Counted from the stretch's first letter, positions 32,879-46,100 are shown. The stretch is 64,000 nucleotides of DNA from Artemia franciscana (GCF_032884065.1 NC_088867.1:55324968-55388967); one strand, 5' to 3'. Notes: a model not told the origin generated them from the sequence alone. Numbers and translations are program-made.

Positions 32879-34620
32879 TCAAACAGTTCGTGGTAACGAA
32901 CTGTAGTAAGGAGCGACCCGGCTCAATAGTAACCAAAACTCTGAAAAATTGAATTTCGATATCAATAGCTACATCAAAAGAATCGCATTTTAATGCTGAT
33001 TTTAAATATATAATTTTCATCAAGTTTAGTCTTACCCATAAAAAGTTACGAGCCTGAGAAAATTTGCCTTATTTAAGAAAATAGGGGGAAACGCCCCCTA
33101 AAAGTAGTAGGATCTTAACGAAAATGACACCATCAGATTCAGCGTATCAGAGAACACTACTGTAGAAGTTTCAAGCTCCTATCTACAAAAATGTGGAATT
33201 TTGTATTTTTTGCCAGAAGACAATTCACGGGTGCGTGTTTATTTGTTTTTTTGTTGTTTTTTTTTCCAGGGATCATCGTATCGACCAAGTGGTCCTAGAA
33301 TGTCTCAAGAGGGCTCATTCTAACGGAAATGAAAAGTTCTAGTGCCCTTTTTAAGCGACCAAAAAAATTGGAGGGCATCTAGGCCCCCTCTCGCGCTCAT
33401 TTTTTTTCTCAAAGTCAACGGATCAAAATTTTGAGATAGCCATTTTGTTCAACATAGTCGAAAACCATAATAACTATGTCTTTGGGGATGTCTTACTCCC
33501 CCACAATTCCCTGGGGGAGGGGCTGCAAGTTACAAACTTTGGCCAGTGTTTACATATAGTAATGGTTATTGGGAAGTGTACAGACGTTTTCAGGGGGATT
33601 TTATTTTGTTTGGGGGTGGGGCTGAGGAGAGAGGGCTATGTTGGAGAATCTTTCCTTGGAGGAATCTGTCATGGGGGATGAAAAATCAAATGAAAAGGGC
33701 GCAGGATTCTCTAGCATTACTATAAGAAAACAATGAAAAATAAACATGAAAACTTTTTTTCAAATGAAAGGAAGAAGTAGCATTGAAACTTAAAACGAAC
33801 AGAGATTATTACGCATATGAGGGGTTCTAAAAATACTTTAGCATAAAGAGCGATGTATTTAGGAGGAGATAAATAGCTTGCTCTTTATGCTAAAGTGTTT
33901 TTAGTAATTTCAACTATTTATTCTACGGCCTTTCTGATTCAGGGGTCATTCTTAAAGAATTGGGAGAAAAGTTAAGATTTAGTGTAAAGAGCTAGGTATT
34001 AACGAGGGTAAAAACCCCCTCGTATACATAATAAAAATATAAGGTTATGAAAGTTTGTTACGTAAGTTAATTCTTAAGTTACGTATATTTTTTACTGATA
34101 AAAGTGTTAAAAATTAAAAGTTCTAGTAGCCTTTTTAAGTAACCGGAAAATTGGAGGGCAACTAGGCCTCCTTCTCCACCCCTTATTTCTCAAAATCGTC
34201 TGATCAAAACTATGAGAAAGCCATTTAGCCAAAAAAGAATTAATATACAAATTTCATTTTAATAGTTTATGTGCGGAGAGCCAAAACCAAACATGCAGTA
34301 ATTCAAAAACGTTCAGAAATTAAATAAAAAAAAAACTGATTTTTTTAGCTGAAAGTAAGGAGCGACATTAAAACTTAAAACGAACAGAAATTACTCCGTA
34401 TATGAAATGGGTTGTCCCCTCTGCAATCCCTCGCTCTTTACGCTAAAGTTTGACTCTTTGCCACAATTCTACTTTTTAAAACAATTAAAAGCTTTAGCGT
34501 AAAGAGCGAGGGATTGCAGAGGGGACAACCCATTTCATATACAGAGTAATTTCTGTTCGTTTTAAGTTTTAATGTCGCTCCTTACTTTCAGCTAAAAAAA
34601 TCAGTTTTTTTTTTATTTAA
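32879..34620 (+). mobile_element. 1.74-kb hairpin-rich repeat, copy C
   Basis: TCAAACAG at 32879 to ATTTAA at 34620, 1,742 bp, the same length as copy A and near-identical along its length. The terminal foldback is at about 34330-34615. Its outer junctions can be checked against a related unoccupied sequence at 35690-35985 (reverse complement). Confidence 0.88.
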
Positions 34621-34865
34621 TTGCATACGATAGCGTCATAGCGAAAACAATGCTGATGATTCGCTCAAAACATTTCATCTTGAATGTCATACCTCATTTT
34701 GGCTATTTATCTCCTATCCTCCAAGGATAATACATATTTGCTGCGGTAGCTGCAGCCTAGCAAAACACAAACACGGCTCATATTTAATGAAAGAGACAAG
34801 GCAATACAAGTCAATTAAAACTTGTGAAATTTCACAAATTTCAAAAGAGTCTAGAAGAGCGTAAA
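34621..34865. repeat. Right flank of copy C, inverted repeat of 35690-35960
   Basis: ttgcatacgatagcgtcata … ccaaggataatac … agtctagaagagc aligns with the reverse complement of 35690-35955. This and 32840-32878 are the two halves of one locus split by copy C. Confidence 0.75.
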
Positions 34866-35265
34866 GTTCGAAATTAGATTCGGACAGCAAAATCTGCGGT
34901 TAAAAGACAAACGACAGTGAGGATCAATTCGAATCGCAAAAAATAACGCACAACAAGCGAGAATCACAACGAAGTGCAAACGAAAAACTGAATTATGTCA
35001 ATAAGATAATTATAATAATAAGTAATTATTGGGGAAATCTGGAAACGATGAATAAGGATCGACCCTCGTCAACAACAACGAGTCAATAGCGATTCTTGAT
35101 AATAGTATCAAATCGTAAATAAAGTGTAATCTAACTTAAGAGAGACAAACGGTAAGTAAGCAGTCATCCCTTGAGAGTAACAAATCGTGACTGTTAAGGT
35201 AGCAGCAACCTAAAGACGAACGCGGCCGATAGTAACACAAAGTAGACTGAAACCCGAAAAATGGA
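34866..35265. other. Non-coding, nothing recognised
   Basis: No gene or mobile-element end was recognised. Confidence 0.4.
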
Positions 35266-36290
35266 GTTGAACCGAATGGCATATTACATCATTGGAATCA
35301 TCTTGTCCAAAAACCCAACCCAGGAAACTTACAGTCCTTTGGCTTGAACAACAAGGAAAATCCATAGGCTTGAACAAGAAGCAAAATCATTTTCTTGCAG
35401 GGGAAGCATCTTTTTTTCCTTTTTTCCACAGTTAACGGGACACTGGAACATCATAGAGAGCTGCTCTAAGGTTACTGAAAGGAAATTGGTACATCTATGT
35501 GCTTTTATAATTAATAGAACACATTATTTAAAATAAATCACTTTTGAATCAAAAACTGCATTTTTGTATTCAAAATGATGATATATTTTAAAGAGTATCT
35601 CAGGTAATGGCAATAACCACGTAGTTCATTTTTTACTAGTTCCTGCTAGTAAAAAAGGCAATCTGAAATCTGACTGAGAATTTTGAATCTCTTGATGACG
35701 GTCTCCCATCAGTCTTTTGGCTCTTCTAGTTTCTTTCGAAATTTGTGTATTGACTTAAATTACCTGGCCTTTTTCATTAAGTATGGGCTATATTCATCTT
35801 TTACTAGATTGCAGGTGCCACCACAAATTTGTATTGTTCTCGGAGGGTAATGAAAAATAGCCAAAACGAGTTATGGCATTCAAGATCAAATATATTGACT
35901 CAGTAATCGGCATTGTTATCACTATGACGTTACCATATGCAATAATATGAAGATCAATGTTCAAAAAGACCTTTCTTCTCATTTTGCCTTTATCTGGGTT
36001 GCAGCAATAGCTAGTCACCTAGTAAGAGACGATAGCATTCCATATTATGTAAGATCAAAAGTCAAAGCATAATATTAAAACCACCTTGTCTGAAACTCCT
36101 ATAAATGAAACTTACAGCCCCTTGGCTCGAACAAAAAGGAAAATCCACTGGCTTGAAAAACTACAAAAATGGCTGTAGCAACGATAATTCGCATCGACAG
36201 CATATCTGTTATTTTTTCTTCCCATTTTTTCTCTAGAGATAGCGGGACACTGGCACATAAAAGAGAATGACTTTGGGTAACTTAAGGAAA
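35266..36290. repeat. Direct duplication (35310-35475 and 36105-36285) around an inverted segment
   Basis: Block 35310-35475 (gaaacttacagtcctttggc, ggaaaatccataggcttgaa, gcgggac-like gttaacgggacactggaaca) recurs at 36105-36285 (gaaacttacagccccttggc, ggaaaatccactggcttgaa, gatagcgggacactggcaca). The interval 35690-35985 is the inverted partner of the flanks of copy C. Confidence 0.75.
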
Positions 36291-37373
36291 AAATGAGCGT
36301 GGAGGGGGCCTAGTTGCCCTCCATTTTTTTGGTCTCTTAAAAAGCATACTAGAACTTTTAATTTCCGTTCGAATGAGCCCTTTCACGAGATTCTTGGACG
36401 ACTGGGTCGATACGATCAATACTGGGAAAAAAAAAAACAAATAAACACGCACCCGTGATTTGTCTTCTGGCAAAAAATACAAAATTCCACAATTTGTAGA
36501 TAGGAGCTTGAAACTTCTACGGTAGGGTTCTCTGATACGCTGAATCTGACGGTGTTATTTTCATAAGATTCTAAGACTTTTAGGGGATGTTTCCCCCTTT
36601 TTCCGAAAACGAGGCAAATTTTCTCAGCCTCGTAACTTTTGATAAGTAAGACTAAACTAGGTAGAACTTATATATATGAAATCAGCATAAAAATTTGATT
36701 CTTTTGATGTACCTATTGGTGTCAAAATTCCGTGTTTTAGAGTTTTGGTTACTATAGAGCCAGGAAGCTCCTTACTTACAGTTCGTTAACACGAGCTGCT
36801 TGATTTTATATAGATTAAGTATACGAGGGGGTTCTCCCCCTCTTCAATACCACGCTCTTTACGATTAAGTTCAGATTTTGTTCCAACTCTTTAAGAATGA
36901 CCCCTGAGTCACAAAGGCCGTTTAATAAGAATAAATTTGAAAGTACTAAGAAAAACTTAGCGTGAAGAGCGAGGTATTGACGAGGGGGCGAACCCCCTTC
37001 TATGCGTAGTAATTTCTGATCGTTTGGAGCTTTAATGTTGCTCCTTACTTTCAGTTGAAAAACTTGTTTAAGTTTTATTTAATTTCTGATCGTTTTTTAA
37101 ATAATGCTGGGAAATCCGACGCCCCCTTCAAGGAAAAATCATATTCCCCAATAAAAAATTGCTCCATGGAGATACCCTTCTACGTAATTTTCTCAGGCTC
37201 GTAACTTTTGATAGGTAACATTAAAATTGATGAAACTTATATATTTGAAATCAGCATAAAAATTCGATTCTTTTGATGTATCTATTGGTAAACAAAAATT
37301 ATGTTTTATGAAGTTTCAGTTGCTATTGAGTCGGGTTGCTCCTTACTTACAGTTCGTTACCACGAATGTTTGA
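36276..37373 (-). mobile_element. 1.74-kb repeat, copy D (minus, mosaic)
   Basis: Two 5'-type ends are present: a mutated one at about 36805 (agttcgttaacacgagctgc) and another at 37373 (gttcgttaccacgaatgttt). Internal blocks (gaggtattgacgaggg, tcgctctttac-type motifs) lie between. It is made of at least two partial minus-oriented copies, more diverged than A, B, C, E and F. Confidence 0.75.
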
Positions 37374-37379
37374 TTCAGG

Positions 37380-37830
37380 CAACAAGGAGAAGTCAAGAGA
37401 AATTGACCTGCTCAATGAGTTCTGCACAAAATGCGAAATGAAATGAATCGCGAAATGAAAATGAATGAAATTCACGAAATGAAGAGCAACAGGAAAACTG
37501 CTATGAAACTGTTATTCGATAAGTCAAAGAAATTGCTCATACAGCAAGAATTTCCGCTTATGCGTTGCTTTCCTCCCAATGGTTCATAAAACTAGCTGCG
37601 TTTAGATGTTTGAGTTCCCTGTACACGAAAACCTTCTACCCCTATATTAGCACTAGTTCAGGCGAAGGTAAAAACCGTGCCAAATTACCAGAAAATCGAC
37701 CAATTAAGTGTCAAATCCATAACTGACTGAGGAAAATAAGCAGATAAAAAAACTGAATGAAAAACATTTTACCCTTTCTCGACTATTTTCAAGACATTTT
37801 CGAACCAACTTAGTACTGCTTACTATTTAA
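37380..37830 (+). repeat. Dispersed repeat, inverted partner of 24420-24890
   Basis: See 24420-24890; shared words include actgttattcgataagtc, cgaccaattaagtgtcaaat and ttaccctttctcg. It begins directly at the 5' end of copy D. Confidence 0.7.
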
Positions 37831-38429
37831 AATTAGTACCACATACGGATTAGCAGGCTAGTCTTCCTCCAACGTCTTTATATTCATCAATAATCACCAA
37901 TTTCTATTAAATGCTATACTTTACAGCAATTAGTTTGAGAAATATTGATTTTTCATTCAGCATATTTCGATTCTGTAACTTTTACACGATATATTTGTCC
38001 TATGACACATTAATTTTCTTACCTTGTCCTCCAAGGAGAAAACGTACACCTAGACCTTTATATAGCGCCGCAGACTTGAATCACATTATTTCAAGGAAGG
38101 TCACATTACTATTTTCAAAGATTTTTTAAAACCGTAATGATGACCATGAAAAATGTACTAAAAGAAATCAATCCACCAAATTTGACACAAGACTAAGTTA
38201 ATTTTTTACAAAATTGCAACAAATGTCATCTATAGTATCTTTATAGTAAACAATACAACAATAAAATAAGAAACAATACACAGTACACAACAAACAACAA
38301 GTGAAGAAAAATAGAGATGAATTTCATTAATAGCAGACCAAAGCACGATAGGATTTGGGAAAAAACCCCTGACATGAATGTATTTGCCCTCTCGTCCTAA
38401 CGGAGGCGTTGTTTAGAAGGGGCAAGGGG
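37831..38429. other. Non-coding, nothing recognised
   Basis: AT-rich; a 72-codon open frame at 37911-38129 has no recognisable domain. Confidence 0.4.
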
Positions 38430-38560
38430 GAGGCAGCTGCCCCACCAATAATTTGAAGAAAAAACTATTGTATAGCCCATGCCTCTTGACTATCCAGATA
38501 TAGACCCCTCTTGCAAACCCCCTCCCAGAAGAAATGCTGGAGTTACGCCCCTGCCTCATA
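38430..38560 (+). repeat. Dispersed repeat (pairs with 57365-57490)
   Basis: Shares ccaataatttgaagaaaaa, tagcccatgcctcttgacta and the phrase 'accctcttg..' with 57365-57490 in the same orientation. Confidence 0.75.
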
Positions 38561-40011
38561 CATTCCTGATTCAGCTGGATCTTCCCCCGACTAACAAATT
38601 ACACTTCTACTAGATATTATGTTCCTGACAATAATTAATAGTTATTATGGCATGCCATTTTCTTGCTAAATTATCGTTCAAATTGATTAGTAAAAATGAA
38701 CAAATTAAGACAAAGTGCCTTTTGCCGACCTGTTAGATTTTCAATAGTACAATATTATTAAAATTTAAGAATAGTTCGTTCTAACAACTATTTATTGACC
38801 CCCTCCCCTTCTTTGTGCAGATATGCCTCTGTCTAAATAGTTTAAAAATGTAAAATTTTATCATTCTTCCAACATGCCCTCCCTTCCTCACAAACTTTTA
38901 TCGATGGGCAGAGTTTCTTATCAAAAATCTGCCCATGCCGGCACCTTTCCTGGAGTTTCTTATCAAAATTCTAGAGGAGGTGCCGGTTGAAGGTTTACTC
39001 ATGATATCTGTTCTATCAATCAAAACAAAATAGATGGCGATACCGTTTACATTAAAGTTATAAATTTTCTAAATTGACGGTTTATGCACTTTACAATTGT
39101 ACATTTCTGAACTTTTAGCATACTGTAACTCAAAATATGTTCATTTAAAGTCAAATCATGCTTTTACTAGCGGGTAGATGGTAAATAACCTAATTCTCTA
39201 TAGTCGACTCACATGGCGTTCAAATACCTTACTCACACGGTGTTAATAAAGTGTATGTCCCTTTATTAACGCCAGCTCACATGGCGTTAACGAAGGGAAC
39301 CTCAGTTTATTGAAAGCTGAGAAAAAAAAACGAATCCCTCCAGCGAACAGTACAAATACAGGGCAAATTAAGACAAATTGAACTAGTGAACTAAAAAGCA
39401 CTACTTTGGTCCCACACCCAGTACCTCGGAAAATTATCCTAATGATGACTTTTCCTGAGAGGAGGGGGATTTGTTTACTCCATGGAATTCTCTTGTAGAA
39501 CAGAATAATAGTCCCTCTGCAAGCAGTGGAAGAATAGGACTTCTAAATAACTAGTAGTCCTCTTTGTCAAGACTTGTCCTATTTGGTATCCAGGTCTAAC
39601 TGCTATTCAAACGGACAAGCTTGAAAATATTCAGAAGCAGATTTTTGTCATATGATATTTAGCTGCGTACCTTTTCAGCTAATCGTTGACTTTGTTGAGT
39701 TTATATAGAAGGTTAACAAAGCTCAGCTTCTTCCCAAAAGCCCCAGAGTAATTTAAGAAAGTGTCTCAAAAACTGTTTTCTAAAAGAGCTGAAAAATTTA
39801 TGGAATTCGATTTAACAAAGCACTTTATCTTTCCAACTACCTCGTAATATTTTGTTTGATGTTCAAATAAAATGTAGGAACATCTTTATGCACCTTAATA
39901 ACACCATGTGAGGGGCCAATTAAAACTAAATAAAATACACAAAATGACTAATTAAACACGAAAGACTAGCATTCTATAATTTTTGTTTTCACCCAATCAC
40001 GGAATAGTAGC
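38561..40011. other. Downstream flank of Cdk5 (minus strand 3' side)
   Basis: The Cdk5 3' UTR should lie in the right part of this region. Minus-strand AATAAA candidates (tttatt on the plus strand) occur at about 39262 and 39307, but neither is decisive. A short inverted repeat, ccggcacctt / aggtgccgg, lies at 38939-38990. No other gene was recognised. Confidence 0.4.
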
Positions 40012-40110
40012 TCAACCACTTCTACTGTTTGCACCATAATCGTCAAAATAGGAATGTTGCATAGCCTCTTCGGCAGAAATACGATGCGAAGGGTTGCACA
40101 CAAGGAGCCT
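40012..40110 (-). CDS. Cdk5: Cdk5 terminal coding exon
   Basis: 99 bp including TGA. Acceptor …ttattattatag. It encodes [20 protein letters not shown] and [12 protein letters not shown], then stop. The C-terminal tail differs from and is about four residues longer than the usual …YFxDFCPP. The array 40215-41870 in the intron just upstream is homologous to this exon. Confidence 0.95.
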   Translation of the reverse strand, partial: RLLVCNPSHRISAEEAMQHSYFDDYGANSRSG

Positions 40111-43100
40111 CTATAATAATAAATAGGATAACTAAAATGTTGACTAGCAACTATTGAGCTACACGAAGTGAGTTTTCAGATACCTGAAAGGGTTACGGTT
40201 TGATTTACACAATCATCAGCCAAATAAAATTGCTGCATAACCATTAGGGTGAAGTGCTGCACAAAAGCAGCTTTTATAGCATCAATTATATTAACTAAAA
40301 ATTAATTACAAATATTGAGGAGCAGCTACAGAGCTAGACAAATTGAATTATGAGTTACTTGAGCGATTTATGGTTTGACTTGCACAATAATCAGCCAAAT
40401 AGGACTGCTGCATAGCCTTTTCAGGGGTAATACATCGTGAAGTACTGCGCAAAAGTAGATTTTATGACACGGAATATATTAGGTAAAACAATAATTAAAA
40501 ACACTGAGTAGCAACTATTGAGCGGGATGAATTGAGTTATGAGTTACTTGAGAGATTAATGGTTTGATTTGTACAATAATCATCCAAATAGAACTGCTGC
40601 GCAGACTTTTCGGTGATAATACGACGTAAAGTGCAGCAAAAAAGCTGCTTTTATAACGTTTATTAAATAAATTAAAAAAATAATTAAAAATACTGAGTAG
40701 CAAATCTTGAGCCGGATGAATTGAGTTATGAGTTACTTGAGAGATTTAAGGTTTGACTTGTAGAATAATCATCCAAATAGAACTGCTGCATAGACTTTTC
40801 GGTGGTAATACGACGTAAAGTGCAGCAAAAAAGCAGCTTTTATAACGTTTATTAAATAAATTAAAAAATAATTAAAAATACTGAGTAGCAACTCTTGAGC
40901 CGGATGAATTGAGTTATGAGTTACTTGAGAGATTTAAGGTTTGACTTGTAGAATAATCATCCAAATAGAACTGCTGCATAGACTTTTCGGTGGTAATACG
41001 ACGTAAAGTGCAGCAAAAAAGCAGCTTTTATAACGTTTATTAAATAAATTAAAAAATAATTAAAAATACTGAGTAGCAACTCTTGAGCCGGATGAATTGA
41101 GTTATGAGTTACTTGAGAGATTTAAGGTTTGACTTGTAGAATAATCATCCAAATAGAACTGCTGCACAGCCTTTTTGTTGGTGGACGCGAAGTGTTGCAT
41201 AAAAGCAGCTTTTATAGCGTTCATTATATAAATTATAACAATAATTTAAAATATTGAGTAGCAACTATTGAGCTGGACAAATTGATTTATGAGTTACTTG
41301 AGACATTAATGGTTTAATTTGTACAATGATCAGCAAAATAGAACTGCTGCATAGCCTTTCGGTGGTAATACGACGTGAAATGCAGCACAAAAGCAGCTTT
41401 TATAACGTTTATTATATAAACTAAAACAATGATTAAAAATACTAAGTAGCAACTATTGAGCAGGATGAATTGAGTTATGAATTACTTGAGCAATTTATGG
41501 TTTGATATGTACAATAATCAGCCAAATAAAACTGCTGCACAGCCTTTTTGGTGGTAATGCGACATGAGCTGATGCAAAAAAAGCAGCTTTTATAACATAA
41601 ATTATATAACTAAAACAATAATTTGAAATACTAACTAATGAGATAGACAAATGAATTACGAGTTACTTAGTAGATTTATGATTTGGTTTGTACAGTAATC
41701 AGCCAAATAGAACTGCTGCACAGCCTTTTCGGTGGTAATACGACATGAAGTGATACATAAAAGCAGCTTTCATAGCACAAAACATATTCACCAAAAGAAT
41801 TGCTGCATAGCAATTACGGATCATATCACAAAAACTGCTTTTGTAGCACAAAATATTAAGTGAAACAATAAAATATAGAGTAGCAACTATTGAGTCGGAC
41901 AAATAGAGTTATGAGTTATCTGAGAGATTTATGGTTCGATTTGCACAATAATAAATCAAATAATAATTCAAATTGTATGCATTATTATTCTGCTGCTTGT
42001 ATTATTATCAGTGAAAAAAAGATTTTTTGGGTTGTTTTCTACTGTCTTATTGTTTAAATACTATACCCGTTTTTCTATAATTTTTAATTTGTTTTAGATT
42101 TTTTGGGTTGTTTTCTACTGTCTTATTTTTTAAATACTATACCCGTTTTTCTATAATTTTTAATCTGTTTTAGATTTTTTGGGTTGTTTTCTACTGTCTT
42201 ATTTTTAAATACTATCCCCGTTTTTCTATAATTTTTAATTTGTTTTAGATTTTTTGGGTTGTTTTCTACTGTCTTATGTTTTAAATACTATACCCGTTTT
42301 TCTATAATTTTTAATTTGTTTTATTTATAAATAGAAAAGAAGTGTTGTCTAAGAAAACAATAACTTTGTACTTTAATTAGAAATCTGCCAAGGTTTCTTT
42401 CTTTTTTTTTTTTTTTGACTCAACTGAATCTTAACCTTTTTTTATTATTTTCATCAAAAAATGCCTAATTTTGGTATTTTTGTTACAAAATTCAAAATAC
42501 GACAAATTTACCTCCCGCCCTTTAAACTTTGAAAAATGAATTCTGCCCCTACTCTTATATTTTAGTGAATTGACACCAGTGGTTATATCAGGCAAAAAAT
42601 GAAAACATAGGGGTTGCTTTTAATTCATGGCAAGACAAAGGCAATCCAAATAAAATATTATTACACATTGCAGTCAAAGTGGAATATTTTTTTGAGAGGC
42701 TACTGACATTCTTCCAAGTTAGTTTTGAGTTATCAAATAGCATACGAACATAATTTTCTCAATAGTATTGAGCAAGGACACCAGTTGGAGGGGGCGGGTA
42801 GGAAAAATTCCCCCATCCCCACCTGATCTTAAAAATACAATCTTAAAACAAAATTAAAAGAATCTTAAAAATTACAGCATCATACTGCAGTCAAAGTGGA
42901 ATATTTTTTTGAGAGGCTACTGGCATTCTTCCAAGTTAGTTTTGAGTTATCAAATAGCATACGAACATAATTTTCTCTAAAGTATTGAGCAAGGACACCA
43001 GTTGGAGGGGGCGGGTAGGCAACAATTCGTCCATCCCACAGCAACAACGTAGGCTACAAATTCGGCCTGTGAGAATTTCAGTCAAAAGTGCAGTGAGTTT

Positions 43101-46100
43101 GTATCGTCTCATTTTCAGATAAAAAAAAAACAAAAAAAAAGTTTAACTATGTTCATAAGTAGTAATGGAAGATCAATAATAACTGTCAATTCCTCTTGCT
43201 CAATAATCTGAATTTTAAACATCTGATTTTTAATGAGACTATTAAAACAAAGAAAACAAGCACAATCATATGAGAGCCGACCATAAGAACCATAAACTAA
43301 ACTAATCAAGGGGCATAATGAATATATTAAGTCGGGAAAAGCGTCTTAGGAAAAAGCTAGAAATTTCGACATAGTACCTGTAATAGATCTCGGCCTTTGG
43401 GTCCAAGTTTAGGGACAACTTGACTAAGACTTGGAGCCGGAGGGTACATTGAAAATTGTTTGTATTCTGGTAGTTGAGCGTGGCCAGGCCAAGTTTCTTC
43501 CGTAGGAGTGCCTAAAAGCTTAAATATCCGTTTCAATTGATCATCAACATCAGAGCCCGGGAACAGTGGGCGACCCGCATTTGCTAATTCTAAAATTAAA
43601 ATCTATTCAAAATCTGGGATCTGAAACTCATAAATAGGATTAGAATTCAGAATTAGACCCGAAACTATATAACAGGTGGCCTAAATAATACCGGAGGTTG
43701 GAAATAATTATATACTTTAATTTAATTATGTATTCTTGAGATAAAAAACCGAATGAGAATTCGAATTAGGGATGGAAGCAAAATTCTAATTTTGACCCAG
43801 AATACATACAAGCTGGCTCAAATAAGACTGAAGAGTTAAAATAACTGTTTTTATTATAACGGAATAACTAACTCACGTAAGCTTTGCAACCAAGTATGAA
43901 ACATGACATCTCTAAAATGGTTCCCAATGTCTTGCTGACACATATAGACATTTTTCTAGAGCATTTTCCATTACTTAGCCGTTGAAATGACGTTATACAT
44001 CATTAAAAGACGACCATTTTTCGTTGAGTTGACATAAATATTGGCTCTTTCAAGAGCATTTTCAACTAGTAAATCATTCAAATGTTGTTTCCTACCATTA
44101 AATGACGTTTTCCGTCACTAAAAGCATAACCATAATTTCGTTTAGTTGTGATAAATATTGGTTCTTTCTAAAACATTTTCCATTATTTCGTCATTGAAAT
44201 AACGTTTTCCTTCATTAAAATATCACTTTCCTTCATTAAAAGGACGACGACAATTTCGTTTAGTTGCGATCAATATTAGCTCTTAGAGGAGCATATTCTA
44301 TTACTCGGGCATAAAAATGACGTTTTCCTTCATTAAAAGGACGACGACAATTTCGTTTAGTTGCGATCAATATTAGCTCTTAGAGGAGTATATTGTATTA
44401 CTCGGGCATAAAAATGACGTTTTCTGATGTTAAAATGACGCTTTCCCTTCGTTAAACGGACCCAACCGTGATTACTTTTAGCTGAGATAAAAAGTGGGCT
44501 CTTCCAAGAGCGTTTTCAATTGCTCCAGCGTTTACCGTCATTAAAGTGACTATTTCCGTCATTAAAAGGAAGACAGTTTTGTTGAGTTGACATAAATATT
44601 GGCTCTTTCAAGACCCATTTTCCATTACTCCACCACTGAAACGACATTTTCTGGCACAAAAATGAAATTTTCCATCAGTATAAGGACGACAGTAATTTTA
44701 TTGAGTTGAAATAAATAATATTCTCTTCCTAGAGCACTTCCAATTACTATGACAATTACAAATCAAATTTCAACTAAAATTACATTTTCAATCATAAAAC
44801 GGTCGGCATCCTTCATTAAAAGGACAAAAGTAATTTTGTTGAATTGACATAAGTACTGCAGTCTATCAAGAGCATTTTTGACGAACCATAATTTCGTTTA
44901 CTTGGGGTAAGTATTGACTCTTTCGAGACAATTTTTCATTACTCCGGCATAATTATGGCGATTTTTATCATTAGATAAGATAATATTTATTTACAAAAGA
45001 CTATCACAAGCTCTATAGAGCCGAATTCGCTATTATATGTCAGTAAAAGTTAAGAAAAAAAAAATTCAAATAAGTAAATTAAGTCAAGCACTTTAAATTA
45101 AAAAGTCAAAATCATCAAAGATAAAGGGCAAATCATAAAACTTGACAATTAAATTACAAAAACGTTACAATAAATTAAAAAATAAAACGGCAATAGGGGA
45201 AAAGGGGAATTTGGCAAGTACATAATCACGAATTATTATTAAGGTGTTCCAGAATAAAGGGGATAAAACTTTTACGAAACCTCTCTGTAACAGCATGGAT
45301 CGGAGAGTAAGTTGGGATTGCTAAGGAGGTTGACCGGGGGAGTCGGAGTCTAGTGGGATTGTGAAAATCAGGGAGTAAGTCCTCAGTACGGGAATTAGAA
45401 ATGACTGATTTAACGAAAAGCAGGCAAATTTTTTCCCTCCTTTCTTTTAAGGTGGTAATGCGTGCAGCTTTAAGGAGGAAGGAGTAGATTAAAAAGTAGA
45501 TTACTTAAAATGTCATTAAAATGGATGATCTTAATTTCTTTAGTTGCGATAAATATTGTGCTCTTCCAAGAGCATTTTCAATTACTATATCATTAAAGTG
45601 ACGTTTTCCGTCATAGAAATGAAGTTCTCCTTCATCAACAGCTAAACGTAATTACGTTCAGCTGAGATAAATATTGGCTTTTTCAAGAGCATTTCTTCAA
45701 AAGGACGATCATAGTTCCATTGGGCTGATATAAATATTGGCTCTTTCAAGCGCATTTTCAACTAATAAATTATTTAAAAGACGTTTTCCAACATTAAATG
45801 TATGCTATAGCGTGCTGAGCATTAAATATTACTATTATTTTTCTGTCTATTATTTTTTTTCTCTTTGTCCTTTCTTTGATCGATTATCGATATATTTCGT
45901 GATTTATTACTTTAGTTGTTTTATCTGTTCACAAAATGAACTTGTCTCTCTGCCAGATGTTGGTATACTTAGTATGTTACCTATACATGATTGAAAAATA
46001 AATCAATCTGAGCCTGAACCAAAAATTTCTATTTTAAGCTCGCATTTTGCCATCTTGAAACGCATTTTTGTTATACGAAAGAACCTCAATTTTCACCACA

